The notes: generated by a model not told the origin, from the sequence alone. Shown: positions 25,794 to 35,074, numbered from the stretch's first letter. The stretch is 64,000 nucleotides of DNA from Arenimonas sp049195245 (GCF_049195245.1 NZ_JBMIRR010000027.1:1240001-1304000), one strand, 5' to 3'. Made by a program: numbers and translations.

Positions 25794-26357
25794 ATGGCGG
25801 AGGCACCGGGGCAGGCTCCCGTGACCGAACTGCTGGCGCGCAGCCGCGCCGGCGACGCGGCGGCCCGCGATGCCGCCTACGCCGCCGTCTACGCACAACT
25901 CAAGCAGGCCGCGCACAAGCAGCTGCGCGGCCAGCGCCACGCGCTGCAGACCACCGCCCTGGTGCACGAAGCCTGGCTCAAGCTGGCCGGCAATGCCGAC
26001 CTCGCCCCGTCCGACCGCAACCATCTGGTGGCCCTGTCCACCCACGCCATGCGCCATGTGCTGGTTGATCATGCGCGCCAGGTGCACGCCGCCAAGCGCG
26101 GTGGCGGCCAGCCGCCGCTCACGCTCACCGCCAGCGGCGTGGCCGAACCGCAGGCCGAAGTGGAAGTGCTGGCCCTGCACGGACTGCTGGAGGAACTGCA
26201 GGGCTTCGACCCGCGCGCCGCGCAGATCGTCGAGCTGCGCTATTTCGGTGGCTACGAAGAACCTGAAATCGCCGCCCTGCTCGATGTCAGCCTGACCACC
26301 GTGCAGCGCGACTGGCGCCGCACGCGCGCCTGGCTGGCGGCCAGGCTCGGCGACTGA
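25794..26357 (+). CDS. ECF sigma factor linked to a Ser/Thr kinase
   Basis: This 187-residue sigma-70-like factor belongs to the group first known from kinase-associated ECFs (TIGR02999-like). Region 2 is VYAQLKQAAHKQLRGQRHALQTTALVHEAWLKL, with HAMRHVLVDHARQVHAAKRGGG after it, and region 4 is LEELQGFDPRAAQIVELRYFGGYEEPEIAALLDVSLTTVQRDWRRTRAWL. No anti-sigma gene is adjacent; instead a protein kinase begins 24 bp downstream. In Vibrio EcfP/PknT and Xanthomonas EcfK/PknS such sigma factors are switched on by phosphorylation, so the same control is a reasonable inference here. Its target promoters are unknown. Confidence 0.9.
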   Translation: MAEAPGQAPVTELLARSRAGDAAARDAAYAAVYAQLKQAAHKQLRGQRHALQTTALVHEAWLKLAGNADLAPSDRNHLVALSTHAMRHVLVDHARQVHAAKRGGGQPPLTLTASGVAEPQAEVEVLALHGLLEELQGFDPRAAQIVELRYFGGYEEPEIAALLDVSLTTVQRDWRRTRAWLAARLGD

Positions 26358-26381
26358 GCCCACGACCCGCGAGCCACACGC

Positions 26382-29273
26382 ATGGGCACCGACCGCAGCA
26401 CGCAGGCGATGCGAATCTTCGAACAGGTTGCCGACCTGCCGCCGCCGCAGCGCCGCGCGACACTGGACCACCTCTGTGCCGGCGATCCCGCCCTGCGCGC
26501 CCTGGTGGAAGCCATGCTGGCCGCCGATGAGCGCGCGGACGAACCCTTCTCCGGTAACGCCGCGCGATGGAGCGCGGCCTTGGGCAGCGACGCCGCCGAT
26601 GAAGCGCCCGCCGCGCCGGCCGGCAGGACCCTCGGCCCCTGGCGCATCACCGGCGAACTCGGCCGCGGCGGCATGGGCGCGGTGCATGCCGTGCAGCGCG
26701 ACGACGGTGCCTACACCCAGCGCGCGGCCCTGAAGCTGATCCGCAGCGCCGCCGATTCGCCGGCCGCGCGCGAACGTTTCCTGCGCGAGCGCCAGCTGCT
26801 GGCCCAGCTGCAGCACCCGCACATCGCCACCCTGCTCGACGGCGGCTTCACGACCGACGGCGACCCCTACTTCGTCATGGAATACGTCGACGGCCAGCCC
26901 ATCGACGCCTGGTGCGACGCGCGCCGCCTGGGCCTGCGCGAACGCATCGCCCTGTTCGGCCAGGTGCTGGACGCGGTGAGCCACGCGCACCGCAACCTGG
27001 TCGTGCACCGCGACCTGAAACCCTCCAACCTGCTGGTGGACGCCCAGGGCCAGGTGAAGCTGCTCGACTTCGGCATCGCCAAGCCGCTGGAGGGCGCCGA
27101 CGCGACCGCCACCAACGATCGTGCACTGACCTTCGAATACGCCAGCCCGGAGCAGCTGCATGCCGGGCCGATCACCACCGCGACCGACCTGTGGCAGCTG
27201 GGCATCGTGCTGCACCGGCTGCTGTCGGGCGCGCATCCGTTCGGCCTGGGCCGCGACACGCCGCTGCCCAGGCAACTGCAGCTGCTTGAACGCGAACCGG
27301 AACCGCTGACGCGGGCCGCAGCGCAGGCGGACGCGGAAACCGCTGGCTTGCGCGACGGCCTGAGCCCCGCGGCGCTGGCGAAGCAATTGCGCGGTGCACT
27401 GTCGAACGTGGTGCAGGGCTGCCTGCGCCGGGACCCGACCCAGCGTTACGCCAGCGCCGACGCCCTGGCCGACGACCTGCAGCGCTGGCTTCAGGATCGG
27501 CCGCTGCGCATCACCCCGCCCTCGCGCGCGACCGCCGCCCGCCTGTGGCTGCGCCGCAACCGCGGTCCGGCCGCCGCCGCCGCCGCCGTGGGGCTGGCGA
27601 TCCTGGCGGGCAGCGGCGTCGCGCTGTGGCAGGCCCGGGAAGCGCGGGCACAGGCGACGATCGCGGAACAGCAGCGCAATGAAGCCCAGCGGCAATTCGC
27701 GGCCGCGCGCGCGTCGCTGCAATTCCTCACCGACACCCTGGCCGCCGCAGCCCCGGAAAACGCGCTGGATACCGAAGTCAGCGTGCGCCAGCTGCTGGAC
27801 CATGCGCGCGCCACGCTCGATCGGCGCGGCGCGGTCGATCCGCAGGTGAAACAGCCGGTGCAGCGCCTGCTTGGCGAGCTCTACCACTCGCTGGGCGACC
27901 TGAAGACGGCGGCCGCGCTGTTCGCGGCCGGCTTCGAGGGCGTGGCGCCGCGCAGCCGAGAGGAAGCCGAAAGTCTGGCCAGGGAAATGGCCACGCACTC
28001 GGGCGTGCTGCACGGCCTGGAGCGTGGCGAAGAAAGCCTGGCCGCCGCCGAACGCGCCGCGGCCTGGTACCGGCTTGATGCCGAGGGCGATGCCGTCGCG
28101 CAGGTGAAGGCCCTGGTCGTGCTGGGGTCGGGGCACGCCGCCGTGGCCGACTACCCCGTGGCGGAAAAGCAATGGCAGGCCGCGATCGCGCTGGCCAAAC
28201 CGATGCCCTCGCCACCGCGCGACGATGTCATCGAGGCCTACCAGCTGCTGGGTGGACTGCTGAACCTGACCGGCGAGTACGCGCGCGCCCTGAAGGTCCT
28301 GGACGAAGGCCTGGCCTTTGCCGACGCGCACGGCGTTCCGCCCGATTCGCTGCGGCGCGTCAGCCTGCTGCGCAACAAGGGCGAAGCCCTGGGCCACAAC
28401 GGCGACTTCGCGGCGGCAGAAAGCACGATCCGCGCGGCCATCGCGCTGCAGGAAAAGGCCGTCGGCTCGCGCGGCACCACCACCAGCCTGCTGTACGGTG
28501 CACTGGGCACCGCGCTGAACAATCTCGGCCGCTACAAGCAAGCGCTGGCAGCGCTCGAGCACGCCGATGCCCTGGCCGTCGAGTCCCGCGGCGCGCCGCT
28601 GGACGCGGCCATCAACCTGAGCAACCTCGCTTCGGTCTACGAGAGCGCGGGCGACTATGCGAAGGCGGTCGAATTGTTCGAACGCAGCCTGGTGCGCCTG
28701 GAGGAAGCGCGTGACTCGGGCGAAGCCCAGGCGATGCGCTGGGGACTGGAACGCAACTACGCGCGCGGACTGGGCCAGGCTGGCCGGTTCACGGAAGCCG
28801 CCGCCATCTTCGACCGCCTGCGCGCCAAGGCACTGGCCGACGAAGGCGCGGACTCGTTCGCCTACGCCTTCATCCTCTGGCAGCAGGTGGTGCTGGCCAA
28901 GCGCATGGGCGATGCCGGGCGCGGATCGCCGCTGTTGGCAGAAGCGCGCGCGCGGCTGGGAAAACTGGCGCCGGCAGCCCACCCGGTCTTCGCCCACGCG
29001 CTGCGCGCCGAGGCCGAGTTCGCGCGGGTGCGGGGCGACCTGGCGGCCGCGGAAACCGCGCAGCGTGATGCGCTGGCGAGGCTGTCGGCGACCGGTGGCA
29101 CCGACACCGCGATCGCGCAGGCGGAGCTGGCCGCCATCCTCGCCGGCGGCGGCAAACGCGACGAGGCGCAGGCCCTGCTGCGGCAGGCCCTGCCGGTGCT
29201 GCGCGAGGCGGTGCTGCCGCAGGAACTGCACCGCGCCGCCGCCGAGAAGCTGGCCTCGCAACTCGGGGTGTGA
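26382..29273 (+). CDS. Membrane-spanning Ser/Thr protein kinase with TPR-like repeats
   Basis: This 963-residue kinase has a catalytic domain at about residues 86-370: Gly-loop GELGRGGMG (91-99), Lys118, HRD 209-211 with Lys213, DFG 229-231 and a SPEQL segment in place of APE. All key catalytic residues are present. A membrane span lies near 392-410, followed by a short coiled coil and a long C-terminal region of TPR-like helical repeats, expected in the periplasm. It follows the ECF sigma gene by 24 bp. I infer that the TPR region receives a signal and the kinase phosphorylates the sigma factor. Confidence 0.92.
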   Translation: MGTDRSTQAMRIFEQVADLPPPQRRATLDHLCAGDPALRALVEAMLAADERADEPFSGNAARWSAALGSDAADEAPAAPAGRTLGPWRITGELGRGGMGAVHAVQRDDGAYTQRAALKLIRSAADSPAARERFLRERQLLAQLQHPHIATLLDGGFTTDGDPYFVMEYVDGQPIDAWCDARRLGLRERIALFGQVLDAVSHAHRNLVVHRDLKPSNLLVDAQGQVKLLDFGIAKPLEGADATATNDRALTFEYASPEQLHAGPITTATDLWQLGIVLHRLLSGAHPFGLGRDTPLPRQLQLLEREPEPLTRAAAQADAETAGLRDGLSPAALAKQLRGALSNVVQGCLRRDPTQRYASADALADDLQRWLQDRPLRITPPSRATAARLWLRRNRGPAAAAAAVGLAILAGSGVALWQAREARAQATIAEQQRNEAQRQFAAARASLQFLTDTLAAAAPENALDTEVSVRQLLDHARATLDRRGAVDPQVKQPVQRLLGELYHSLGDLKTAAALFAAGFEGVAPRSREEAESLAREMATHSGVLHGLERGEESLAAAERAAAWYRLDAEGDAVAQVKALVVLGSGHAAVADYPVAEKQWQAAIALAKPMPSPPRDDVIEAYQLLGGLLNLTGEYARALKVLDEGLAFADAHGVPPDSLRRVSLLRNKGEALGHNGDFAAAESTIRAAIALQEKAVGSRGTTTSLLYGALGTALNNLGRYKQALAALEHADALAVESRGAPLDAAINLSNLASVYESAGDYAKAVELFERSLVRLEEARDSGEAQAMRWGLERNYARGLGQAGRFTEAAAIFDRLRAKALADEGADSFAYAFILWQQVVLAKRMGDAGRGSPLLAEARARLGKLAPAAHPVFAHALRAEAEFARVRGDLAAAETAQRDALARLSATGGTDTAIAQAELAAILAGGGKRDEAQALLRQALPVLREAVLPQELHRAAAEKLASQLGV

Positions 29274-29316
29274 CGGTCGGGCCGTCAGCATGGTGGGCTC
29301 CGATGGCTGGCGCGGT

Positions 29317-30216
29317 TCAGCGCCGGTCGCAGCGGGTGACGCTGTCGAAGACCAGGGTGCTGCCCTCGAGCTTGGCGACCATGTTCCCCATGTCGTTGCC
29401 GGAGAACCGCAGCTCGTGGCCCACCACCGACAGCGTGCCGCCGCCCGCGCTGGTGCGGTAGCGATTCCCGGCGATGTCGAAGCTTATGCTGGGGATCGAA
29501 TCGACCATCATCATGGACGAGCCTCCGGCACCGGGCATGTAACGCACCGACGACACTACGCATTGCCAGTGACCGTCCAACTGCCCTGCGCCGCTGGCCA
29601 CGGGCGCACCGGACACGGTGGCCGGTGCGACGGCCGCCGCGGTCGCCGCCGGGTCGGCCGCCGGCGCCGCTGGCAGCAGGCGGCCCACCTGCTCCGGCTC
29701 CATCTTCAGGATCTCTCGACTGTACTGGGCGGCCAGGGCGCGCGCCTGTTCGATCTGCGCCTGGTTGCCGGTCTGCTCACCGTCGATGTACAGCAGCAGT
29801 GGCAGGCTGATGCTGGCAATCAGCGTGTTGTACAGCGTGGACTTCTCCCGGTCGGAAACGCCGGCCAGGTCCGGCGCCAGGGTCTGGCCCATTTGCGCGA
29901 ACAGCCGGTCCTCCGCGGCGCCATCGGGCACCTTGCCCGTCCAGACATAGCTCACGCCGCTGATGAAGAAGGTGTAGGCCCCGGCGACGTTGTTCTTCCA
30001 GCCCTTGGATGCGTAGCGCTGCTCGAAGATTTCGGTCTTCGCCGTGGTGATGGCCTGCAGCATCTGCTCGCGTTCGGACGCGTTGTTGCCCAGCTTGTCG
30101 GCGAACTCCTTCAGCGAGGCATCGCCGGGCGGTGCCGTGAACCGCAGCGCGGTCGCCGCCTGGGTAACGCCGGTGCACAGCATGAGCAGGATCGAAAGAG
30201 CGGCGGTGTGTTTCAT
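29317..30216 (-). CDS. Secreted hypothetical protein
   Basis: This 299-residue protein has a clear signal peptide (cleavage after CTGVTQA). A helical N-terminal domain follows (LKEFADKLGNNASEREQMLQAITTAKTEIF...), then an Ala/Pro-rich linker (about residues 195-220). The C-terminal beta-rich domain ends DSVTRCDRR and looks lipocalin- or copper-resistance-like in pattern. The helical half vaguely resembles DUF6683-type proteins, but I am not sure. An alternative Met four codons upstream is possible; I chose the one with GGA 7 nt before it. It is convergent with the kinase gene and begins a run of exported proteins. Confidence 0.7.
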   Translation of the reverse strand: MKHTAALSILLMLCTGVTQAATALRFTAPPGDASLKEFADKLGNNASEREQMLQAITTAKTEIFEQRYASKGWKNNVAGAYTFFISGVSYVWTGKVPDGAAEDRLFAQMGQTLAPDLAGVSDREKSTLYNTLIASISLPLLLYIDGEQTGNQAQIEQARALAAQYSREILKMEPEQVGRLLPAAPAADPAATAAAVAPATVSGAPVASGAGQLDGHWQCVVSSVRYMPGAGGSSMMMVDSIPSISFDIAGNRYRTSAGGGTLSVVGHELRFSGNDMGNMVAKLEGSTLVFDSVTRCDRR

Positions 30217-30317
30217 GGCTTTGTCCATTGAGGGAGGGGGCTGGCTGAATCCGGCAGGATCAGCGCTGCAGGACGGCAGGCGACTTCACGTTGGGCCGGG
30301 GCACAGGGACCACGGGC

Positions 30318-31994
30318 TCACTCCTTGCAGTCGTCGACCTGGGTCCAGATGAAGGCTCCGAACGTGCGCGGCCCGGTGCAGGCGGTCATGCCCGCCCCCT
30401 GGCCGCAGATCTTTCCCATGGTGTAGATCGCGGTCATCTCCTCCTCCGGGCCGTGCAGCACATAGCTGCCCTTGGCATCGGCGAAACCCTTGCCACCGTC
30501 GAAGTGGAAGGTGAACTCGCCGCCGCGGTCGCTGGTGGGGTTGTGCGTCCAGGTCACCTTGCCGCCGCACACCTTGTTTGTGAACGGCTTGCTGACGTCG
30601 CAGACCGTGATCGGTTCCGAACAGGCGCCGTCGCCGGAGGCGACGATGCGGTAGCCATGCTTCTTCGTGTCGAAGTCCAGCGTGGCCCGACCGACGCCGC
30701 GCCGGCTGCGCGCTTCAAACGCGATGCTGGCGCTCTGGTCCTTCTTCTGCGGATTCTGGTAGTCGAACTGCGCGTCGGCCCGGACCTTGTCCCGCGGGTT
30801 CAGCGAATGCGCGCCGGTCAGCGTGGCGCGCACGGTGCCGCCGGCCGGCGCGCCGTCCTGCTTCGCCCGGGGTTCGGCGAACAGGGTGTAGGCGGTGTTC
30901 GGCCTCGCACCCTTGCGCTTGGCCGGGTCGCTGCGCACCGTCAGCTCGACGCAGCGGCCCGACTCCCACGGCGCCTGCTTCCCCATCGCGCCGCTCAACA
31001 TCGCGTCGGCCATGAACCGCATCGTGCTCAGCGTGCCGTCGCGCAGCTTCTGAGTGTGCTCGGTGTCGCCGGGATTGAAGATGGTGAAGCCCCGCTGGCT
31101 TTCGACACCGCCGCTCACGGCGCCGGTGCGGTCGATGGCGGAGGTTTCGGTGAACGACAGCGGATTGCCCGAGGCGCCGGTGCCGCTCATCTCGATGTGG
31201 AATTCGTCCGCGGCGCCATCGGTTCCCTCGATCAGTTGGGCGTCGTCGTCCAGCCAGCGCTCGCGCCGGTACTTGATCTTCACCGCTCCGCTGTGCGCAC
31301 CGGCACTCATCTGCGATTCGGTTTCGATGGTTATCACCAGCTTGCCCTGGGGATCGGGGCAGGCGTCGATATGCACTTTCGTCTTGACCTTGCCGGTGAC
31401 GCCGTTTTCGTTGACGGTGTGTTCCAGCGTGGTGTCGAGCCCGCTCTGGGTAATGTCCACGCCCATGGCGCCCTGCGGGTCGTCGAACTTTATCGGGCCG
31501 TTCTCGATGGCCTGCGCGATCTGCGACTCGCTCAGCCCGCCGTTGAGCATGCCGCCGGCGAGGTAACCACCGACCAGGCCGTAACCGGCCCCCAGCAGGC
31601 CGGCGTCCATGCCGGTGCCGTCGAAGGTCGGGACCATGCGCGGCAGTTCGTTCTGCGCGGCCAGCGAGGAACGCTCGAAGGCCAGGCTGACCGCCTGCAT
31701 CGCGGCAATGGCGTTCTGTTCGCCGCCCAGCGCTTCCTCCATGCCGGTGGCCTTCATCAGCTTGTAGTGCGCCCAGAATTCCAGCCTTGAGGCGGCGCGC
31801 GCGTACGGCAGCGGGCCGTCGACCCTGAGCCGCTCCAGGTCGGCGCGCGCAGCCGCCGGCGGTGTCGCCGCCGGATCGGCCGTGGCCGCGGCGGCGCGAC
31901 CGGCGGACGCCTGCTGCCCGCCCTCGGGCGCCGGTGAACAGGCGCCGACCAGCAAGGCGATGGCGGAAGCGATGAACAGAGGGCGTGCGTGCAT
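30318..31994 (-). CDS. Large lipoprotein of unknown function
   Basis: This 558-residue protein has lipobox LVGAC at residues 15-19 and an Ala-rich spacer. A Gly-rich hydrophobic segment (GLLGAGYGLVGGYLAGGMLNGG, about residues 120-140) could insert in a membrane or mediate association. The remainder is polar and beta-rich. Several Cys near the C-terminus (CSEPITVC, KVCGG, CGQGAG-CTG) are likely disulfide-bonded in the periplasm. No named family is recognised. It lies between two other exported proteins on the same strand, with 68 and 101 bp gaps, so the three may be co-expressed. Confidence 0.72.
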   Translation of the reverse strand: MHARPLFIASAIALLVGACSPAPEGGQQASAGRAAAATADPAATPPAAARADLERLRVDGPLPYARAASRLEFWAHYKLMKATGMEEALGGEQNAIAAMQAVSLAFERSSLAAQNELPRMVPTFDGTGMDAGLLGAGYGLVGGYLAGGMLNGGLSESQIAQAIENGPIKFDDPQGAMGVDITQSGLDTTLEHTVNENGVTGKVKTKVHIDACPDPQGKLVITIETESQMSAGAHSGAVKIKYRRERWLDDDAQLIEGTDGAADEFHIEMSGTGASGNPLSFTETSAIDRTGAVSGGVESQRGFTIFNPGDTEHTQKLRDGTLSTMRFMADAMLSGAMGKQAPWESGRCVELTVRSDPAKRKGARPNTAYTLFAEPRAKQDGAPAGGTVRATLTGAHSLNPRDKVRADAQFDYQNPQKKDQSASIAFEARSRRGVGRATLDFDTKKHGYRIVASGDGACSEPITVCDVSKPFTNKVCGGKVTWTHNPTSDRGGEFTFHFDGGKGFADAKGSYVLHGPEEEMTAIYTMGKICGQGAGMTACTGPRTFGAFIWTQVDDCKE

Positions 31995-32062
31995 GGCGTT
32001 TCTCGTGTGTGGGTCCGGCGCCAGAGCACCGGAATCGGTTGCGACGGAACGACGCCGCCGGC

Positions 32063-33316
32063 TCAGGTACCGCGATTGAACAGGCCGCGCAGCAGACGCC
32101 GGCCGCGGCCTTCCTTCCGCTCGTCCGGGTCGCCGGCTTGCTCCAGGCCCAACACCAGGCTGGCGGTGGACTTGGTGCGCACGCGCACGTTCCACTCAGG
32201 CCTCCACGCCGCCAGCTTCCGCGCATCGGTCGGCCGCGGCGGATACGCGATGTGGGTTTCCGGTCCGTAGGCCGCCATGTTGAGCACCGCGACGCTCGCC
32301 ACGCCGCTGTCGTCGGCGAAGATGCCCTGCGGCACGGTGCAGCTGCTGGCGCTGGCCGGCAGCAGCACGCGCTGCTTGAGCCAGTTGCTGATCTGGGGCG
32401 GGCCCAGGTAGTCAACCAGCGTCTGGCCCGCCCCGCCCACCTCGGCGCTGCTCCAGACCACCACGTCGAACTTGTTCACGCCCTGCCTGGCCGGCGTCTT
32501 CATCTGCGCGGCCTGCAGGAAATACGCCTGCGCGCGCTCCACCGGCGACCAGCGCAGCTCGATCGGCGCTTCGAGGTCGCCCTGGCCGGTGAGCGCGATC
32601 TCGGGCATGAAGTCGGCGTTGCGATCGAGGTCGAACTTCAGCGACGCCGGCACGCCCTGGCCGGTGAACCGGTGCGCACCGACCACGCTGGCACTTTCGG
32701 GAACGCGCGTGCTCTGCAATTCGTTGGGCCACAGCACGTGCGCCGGGCCCGGCTGGATGTCGCCATCGGGCGCGAACCGGCCGGCCGACACGCCCGCGCC
32801 GCTCACCGTGGCGTCGCCGGCCTTCAGGCGGAAGGTGGTGACCTTCGGCTGCCCACTGCGCACCGCCGCGCCGCAGCCCCAGTATTCATGCACGGTGAAT
32901 TCGACATCGGGCGCATCGCCGTCCTGCTGGCCGGGCTGGGACGGGCCCACCGGAGGCGGCGGCATCAGCACCAGGGTGCCGCCTAGGCCCAGGCCGGCCG
33001 GGATCGCGTCTTCGACCTGCGCGCCCGGGCGCAGCCGGTTGTGCACGGCGACGTCGAGGTAACGGCCGGTGCCGCCGGGATGTTCGGTGGTCGGGTACTT
33101 CGGCTTCGACGCGTCGCGGTCCATCATGCGCTGCGCGAACCGGCCCATGCCGCCCAGGTCGGGTTCGTTGACGTGGTGGTGGGTGGCCACGTCGATCCAG
33201 ACCTGGGTCGGCGGCGTCGGCGTCGCCGCCTGGCCGGCGGGCGGCGCGAGTGCGGCGGTGACGGCCAGCGCCAGGGCGAGGGGCGCGATGCGGGGGCGGT
33301 GCAGCGACGGGACCAT
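32063..33316 (-). CDS. Exported hypothetical protein, His-rich N-terminus
   Basis: This 417-residue protein has a signal peptide (cleavage near AGQAATP). The mature protein starts with TQVWIDVATHHHVNEPDLGGMGRF, whose three consecutive His residues could bind metal. A Pro-rich stretch (VLMPPPPVGPSQPGQQ) follows near residue 120. The rest is beta-rich with two separated Cys pairs and a basic C-terminus (KEGRGRRLLRGLFNRGT). I recognise no family. It is the first gene of the minus-strand exported-protein run, and its upstream region contains the 34-bp inverted repeat. Confidence 0.7.
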   Translation of the reverse strand: MVPSLHRPRIAPLALALAVTAALAPPAGQAATPTPPTQVWIDVATHHHVNEPDLGGMGRFAQRMMDRDASKPKYPTTEHPGGTGRYLDVAVHNRLRPGAQVEDAIPAGLGLGGTLVLMPPPPVGPSQPGQQDGDAPDVEFTVHEYWGCGAAVRSGQPKVTTFRLKAGDATVSGAGVSAGRFAPDGDIQPGPAHVLWPNELQSTRVPESASVVGAHRFTGQGVPASLKFDLDRNADFMPEIALTGQGDLEAPIELRWSPVERAQAYFLQAAQMKTPARQGVNKFDVVVWSSAEVGGAGQTLVDYLGPPQISNWLKQRVLLPASASSCTVPQGIFADDSGVASVAVLNMAAYGPETHIAYPPRPTDARKLAAWRPEWNVRVRTKSTASLVLGLEQAGDPDERKEGRGRRLLRGLFNRGT

Positions 33317-33351
33317 GGGGTTCTCCTGGGAGCCGGGGTGGGGGACTCACA

Positions 33352-33437
33352 GGGCTTATCGCGAAGTCGGGGACACAGCCTTCATGCCCCGCCATCCACC
33401 GGGATGAAGGCTGTGTCCCCGGCTTCGCGATAAGCCC
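33352..33437. repeat. Solitary 34-bp inverted repeat (REPIN-like)
   Basis: Two 34-bp arms (33352-33385 and 33404-33437) are inverted copies with a single mismatch, separated by 18 bp. Each arm contains the core GGGGACACAGCCTTCAT. Length, the GGGGACA-type core and the intergenic location between divergent genes resemble REP doublets mobilised by RAYT (TnpREP) transposases. No RAYT gene is in the window and I found no second copy. Confidence 0.8.
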
Positions 33438-33482
33438 GGCATGGCGACAGGTCCGTCGCCGCCTTCCCACCGGAGAATCGCC

Positions 33483-35003
33483 ATGTCCCGTTGCCGCGCC
33501 GCCCTGGTCAAGCCATGTCTTCCCTTCCTCTGCCTGGCGGGCGTGCTCGCCGTGATGGCACAGCCCGCGGGCGCGCAACGACGCGACAGCGCAACGGCGC
33601 TTCCGCAGGCCGCCGTCCCCGACGACTCGCCCGGCGCACGCGAGGCCGCGCTGCAGCGCCTGCGCAGCGCGGCCCCGCGCGCGGGCTGCGCCGACAGCGC
33701 GACCATGGGCAGCGTCTACGGCAGTTCCTGCAACAACCGCGAGTTTCCCGCGCCGCCGATCCTGGCCGCGCCGAACCGGAGCTGGCAGACGACGCCGGGC
33801 TGGTGGGGCGCGTGGTCGCCCTTTCTGGTCGGCGACCTGATGCTGACCGGCAGCTGCAACAACGACGGCAATGCCGGCCTGTCCGCGCTCGATCTGCGGA
33901 CCGGCAGGACCGTCTGGCGCATCGCCGAGATATGCGCCGTCGGCAACCGGCGCGGCTCGACCGGCAATGTGGCGTTCCACGAACTCTCGTCAGGCAAGGT
34001 GCTGATGATCTATCCCCGCGACGACGGCGGCCCGACCGACTACTACGTGATCGACGTGGGCGCCGGGCGCCTCGCCGGTTCGCTCAAGCCGGCGGCGAAC
34101 GTCACCCTGCGCGGGCTGGGCGGCGTCTTCACCGGCGTCAACCAGTCCTTCGGCGAAGGTGTCAGCAACGTGATCGGTTTCAGTGCGGACCTGGGCCAGG
34201 TGCGCTGGCGCAACCGTGGATTCCGCCTGGCGATGGACAAGAACGACTCGCACTACCAGCCCACCTTCAGTCCCACGGCGATGGCCGGCGGCGTGCTGTT
34301 CGTCACCGCGCGCAGCAAGGACCAGCCCGACCCGCCGACGCGGCAACTGCACGCCATCGACACCGCGACCGGGCGGACGCTGTGGCGGCATACGCAGCAG
34401 CCCAGGGCCGAGGGCGCGTGGCGTTCGGACGACGGCACGCCCATGGTCGCCGGCGGCAAGGTCATCGTCCGCGTCCAGGGTCTGCTGGGCGGAGTCAGCG
34501 AGGGCCGCAAGCCTGACGGCGATGCGCTGCGCGCCTTCGACCCCCGCAGCGGCGCGGTCGCCTGGACCTCGAAGCCGGTGCCGGGCACGGCCATCGCCAA
34601 CTACGTTGCCGTCGGTGACACCCTGGTGGCCGAGGTCGACCGGGGCGGCGCACGCGAACTGTGGGGCTTGCGACTGGGCGACGGTTCGCTGGCCTGGCGC
34701 CGGCCCGCCGCGAAGGACACCCGGGTGCTGGCCTCGTCCGGCGGCGCGTTCTACGCGTCCGAACGCGTGCCGATCGCCGGCCGCGAAGCGGGCAACTTCG
34801 ACTACCGCCTGCAGGGCTTCGACGGACAGACCGGCACCTCGCTGTGGACTACCACCCTGCCAGGCAAGAACCTGCTGTTCGACGACGGCTGGGGCATCGT
34901 GCCGGACCCGCGCCGCGATGGCGTGCAGGGCCCGGCGTGGCGCATCGGCCGGGACGGTGCGATCTACGGCGTGACGCTGACAGGCGCCTACCGCCTGCAG
35001 TGA
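33483..35003 (+). CDS. Exported PQQ-like beta-propeller protein
   Basis: This 506-residue protein has a signal peptide (cleavage near AQPAGAQRR). At least five blades carry the PQQ_2-type pattern 'aLDlrTGrtvWr': GLSALDLRTGRTVWR, LHAIDTATGRTLWRH, LRAFDPRSGAVAWT, WGLRLGDGSLAWRR and LQGFDGQTGTSLWTT. PQQ-dehydrogenase catalytic residues are not obvious, so a scaffolding or binding role (as in BamB) is likelier than catalysis. GGAG lies 8 nt before the chosen ATG. The REPIN-like repeat sits 46 bp upstream, between this and the divergent exported protein. Confidence 0.82.
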   Translation: MSRCRAALVKPCLPFLCLAGVLAVMAQPAGAQRRDSATALPQAAVPDDSPGAREAALQRLRSAAPRAGCADSATMGSVYGSSCNNREFPAPPILAAPNRSWQTTPGWWGAWSPFLVGDLMLTGSCNNDGNAGLSALDLRTGRTVWRIAEICAVGNRRGSTGNVAFHELSSGKVLMIYPRDDGGPTDYYVIDVGAGRLAGSLKPAANVTLRGLGGVFTGVNQSFGEGVSNVIGFSADLGQVRWRNRGFRLAMDKNDSHYQPTFSPTAMAGGVLFVTARSKDQPDPPTRQLHAIDTATGRTLWRHTQQPRAEGAWRSDDGTPMVAGGKVIVRVQGLLGGVSEGRKPDGDALRAFDPRSGAVAWTSKPVPGTAIANYVAVGDTLVAEVDRGGARELWGLRLGDGSLAWRRPAAKDTRVLASSGGAFYASERVPIAGREAGNFDYRLQGFDGQTGTSLWTTTLPGKNLLFDDGWGIVPDPRRDGVQGPAWRIGRDGAIYGVTLTGAYRLQ

Positions 35004-35041
35004 CACGCCGTGCAGTCCGGGCGTCGCCGATTACAGCGTGC

Positions 35042-35068
35042 GGATGGCAAGGCTGGCCATTGCCATCC
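35042..35068. terminator. Intergenic hairpin between convergent genes
   Basis: A perfect 9-bp stem (35042-35050 with 35060-35068) with a 9-nt loop lies in the 71-bp gap between the convergent PQQ-like and 6-TM genes. It lacks a T-tract on either strand, so it may protect 3' ends rather than terminate. Confidence 0.4.
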
Positions 35069-35074
35069 CGGTCC

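Noticed and set aside
25680..29291. 1203-codon open frame on the minus strand
   Set aside because: Lies opposite the sigma factor and kinase, which have intact catalytic motifs; its translation is Arg/Gly/Gln-rich without any fold signature.
33352..33437. Inverted repeat read as a rho-independent terminator
   Set aside because: No T-tract on either strand, and it lies between the 5' ends of divergent genes where a terminator is not expected; a REPIN-like element fits better.
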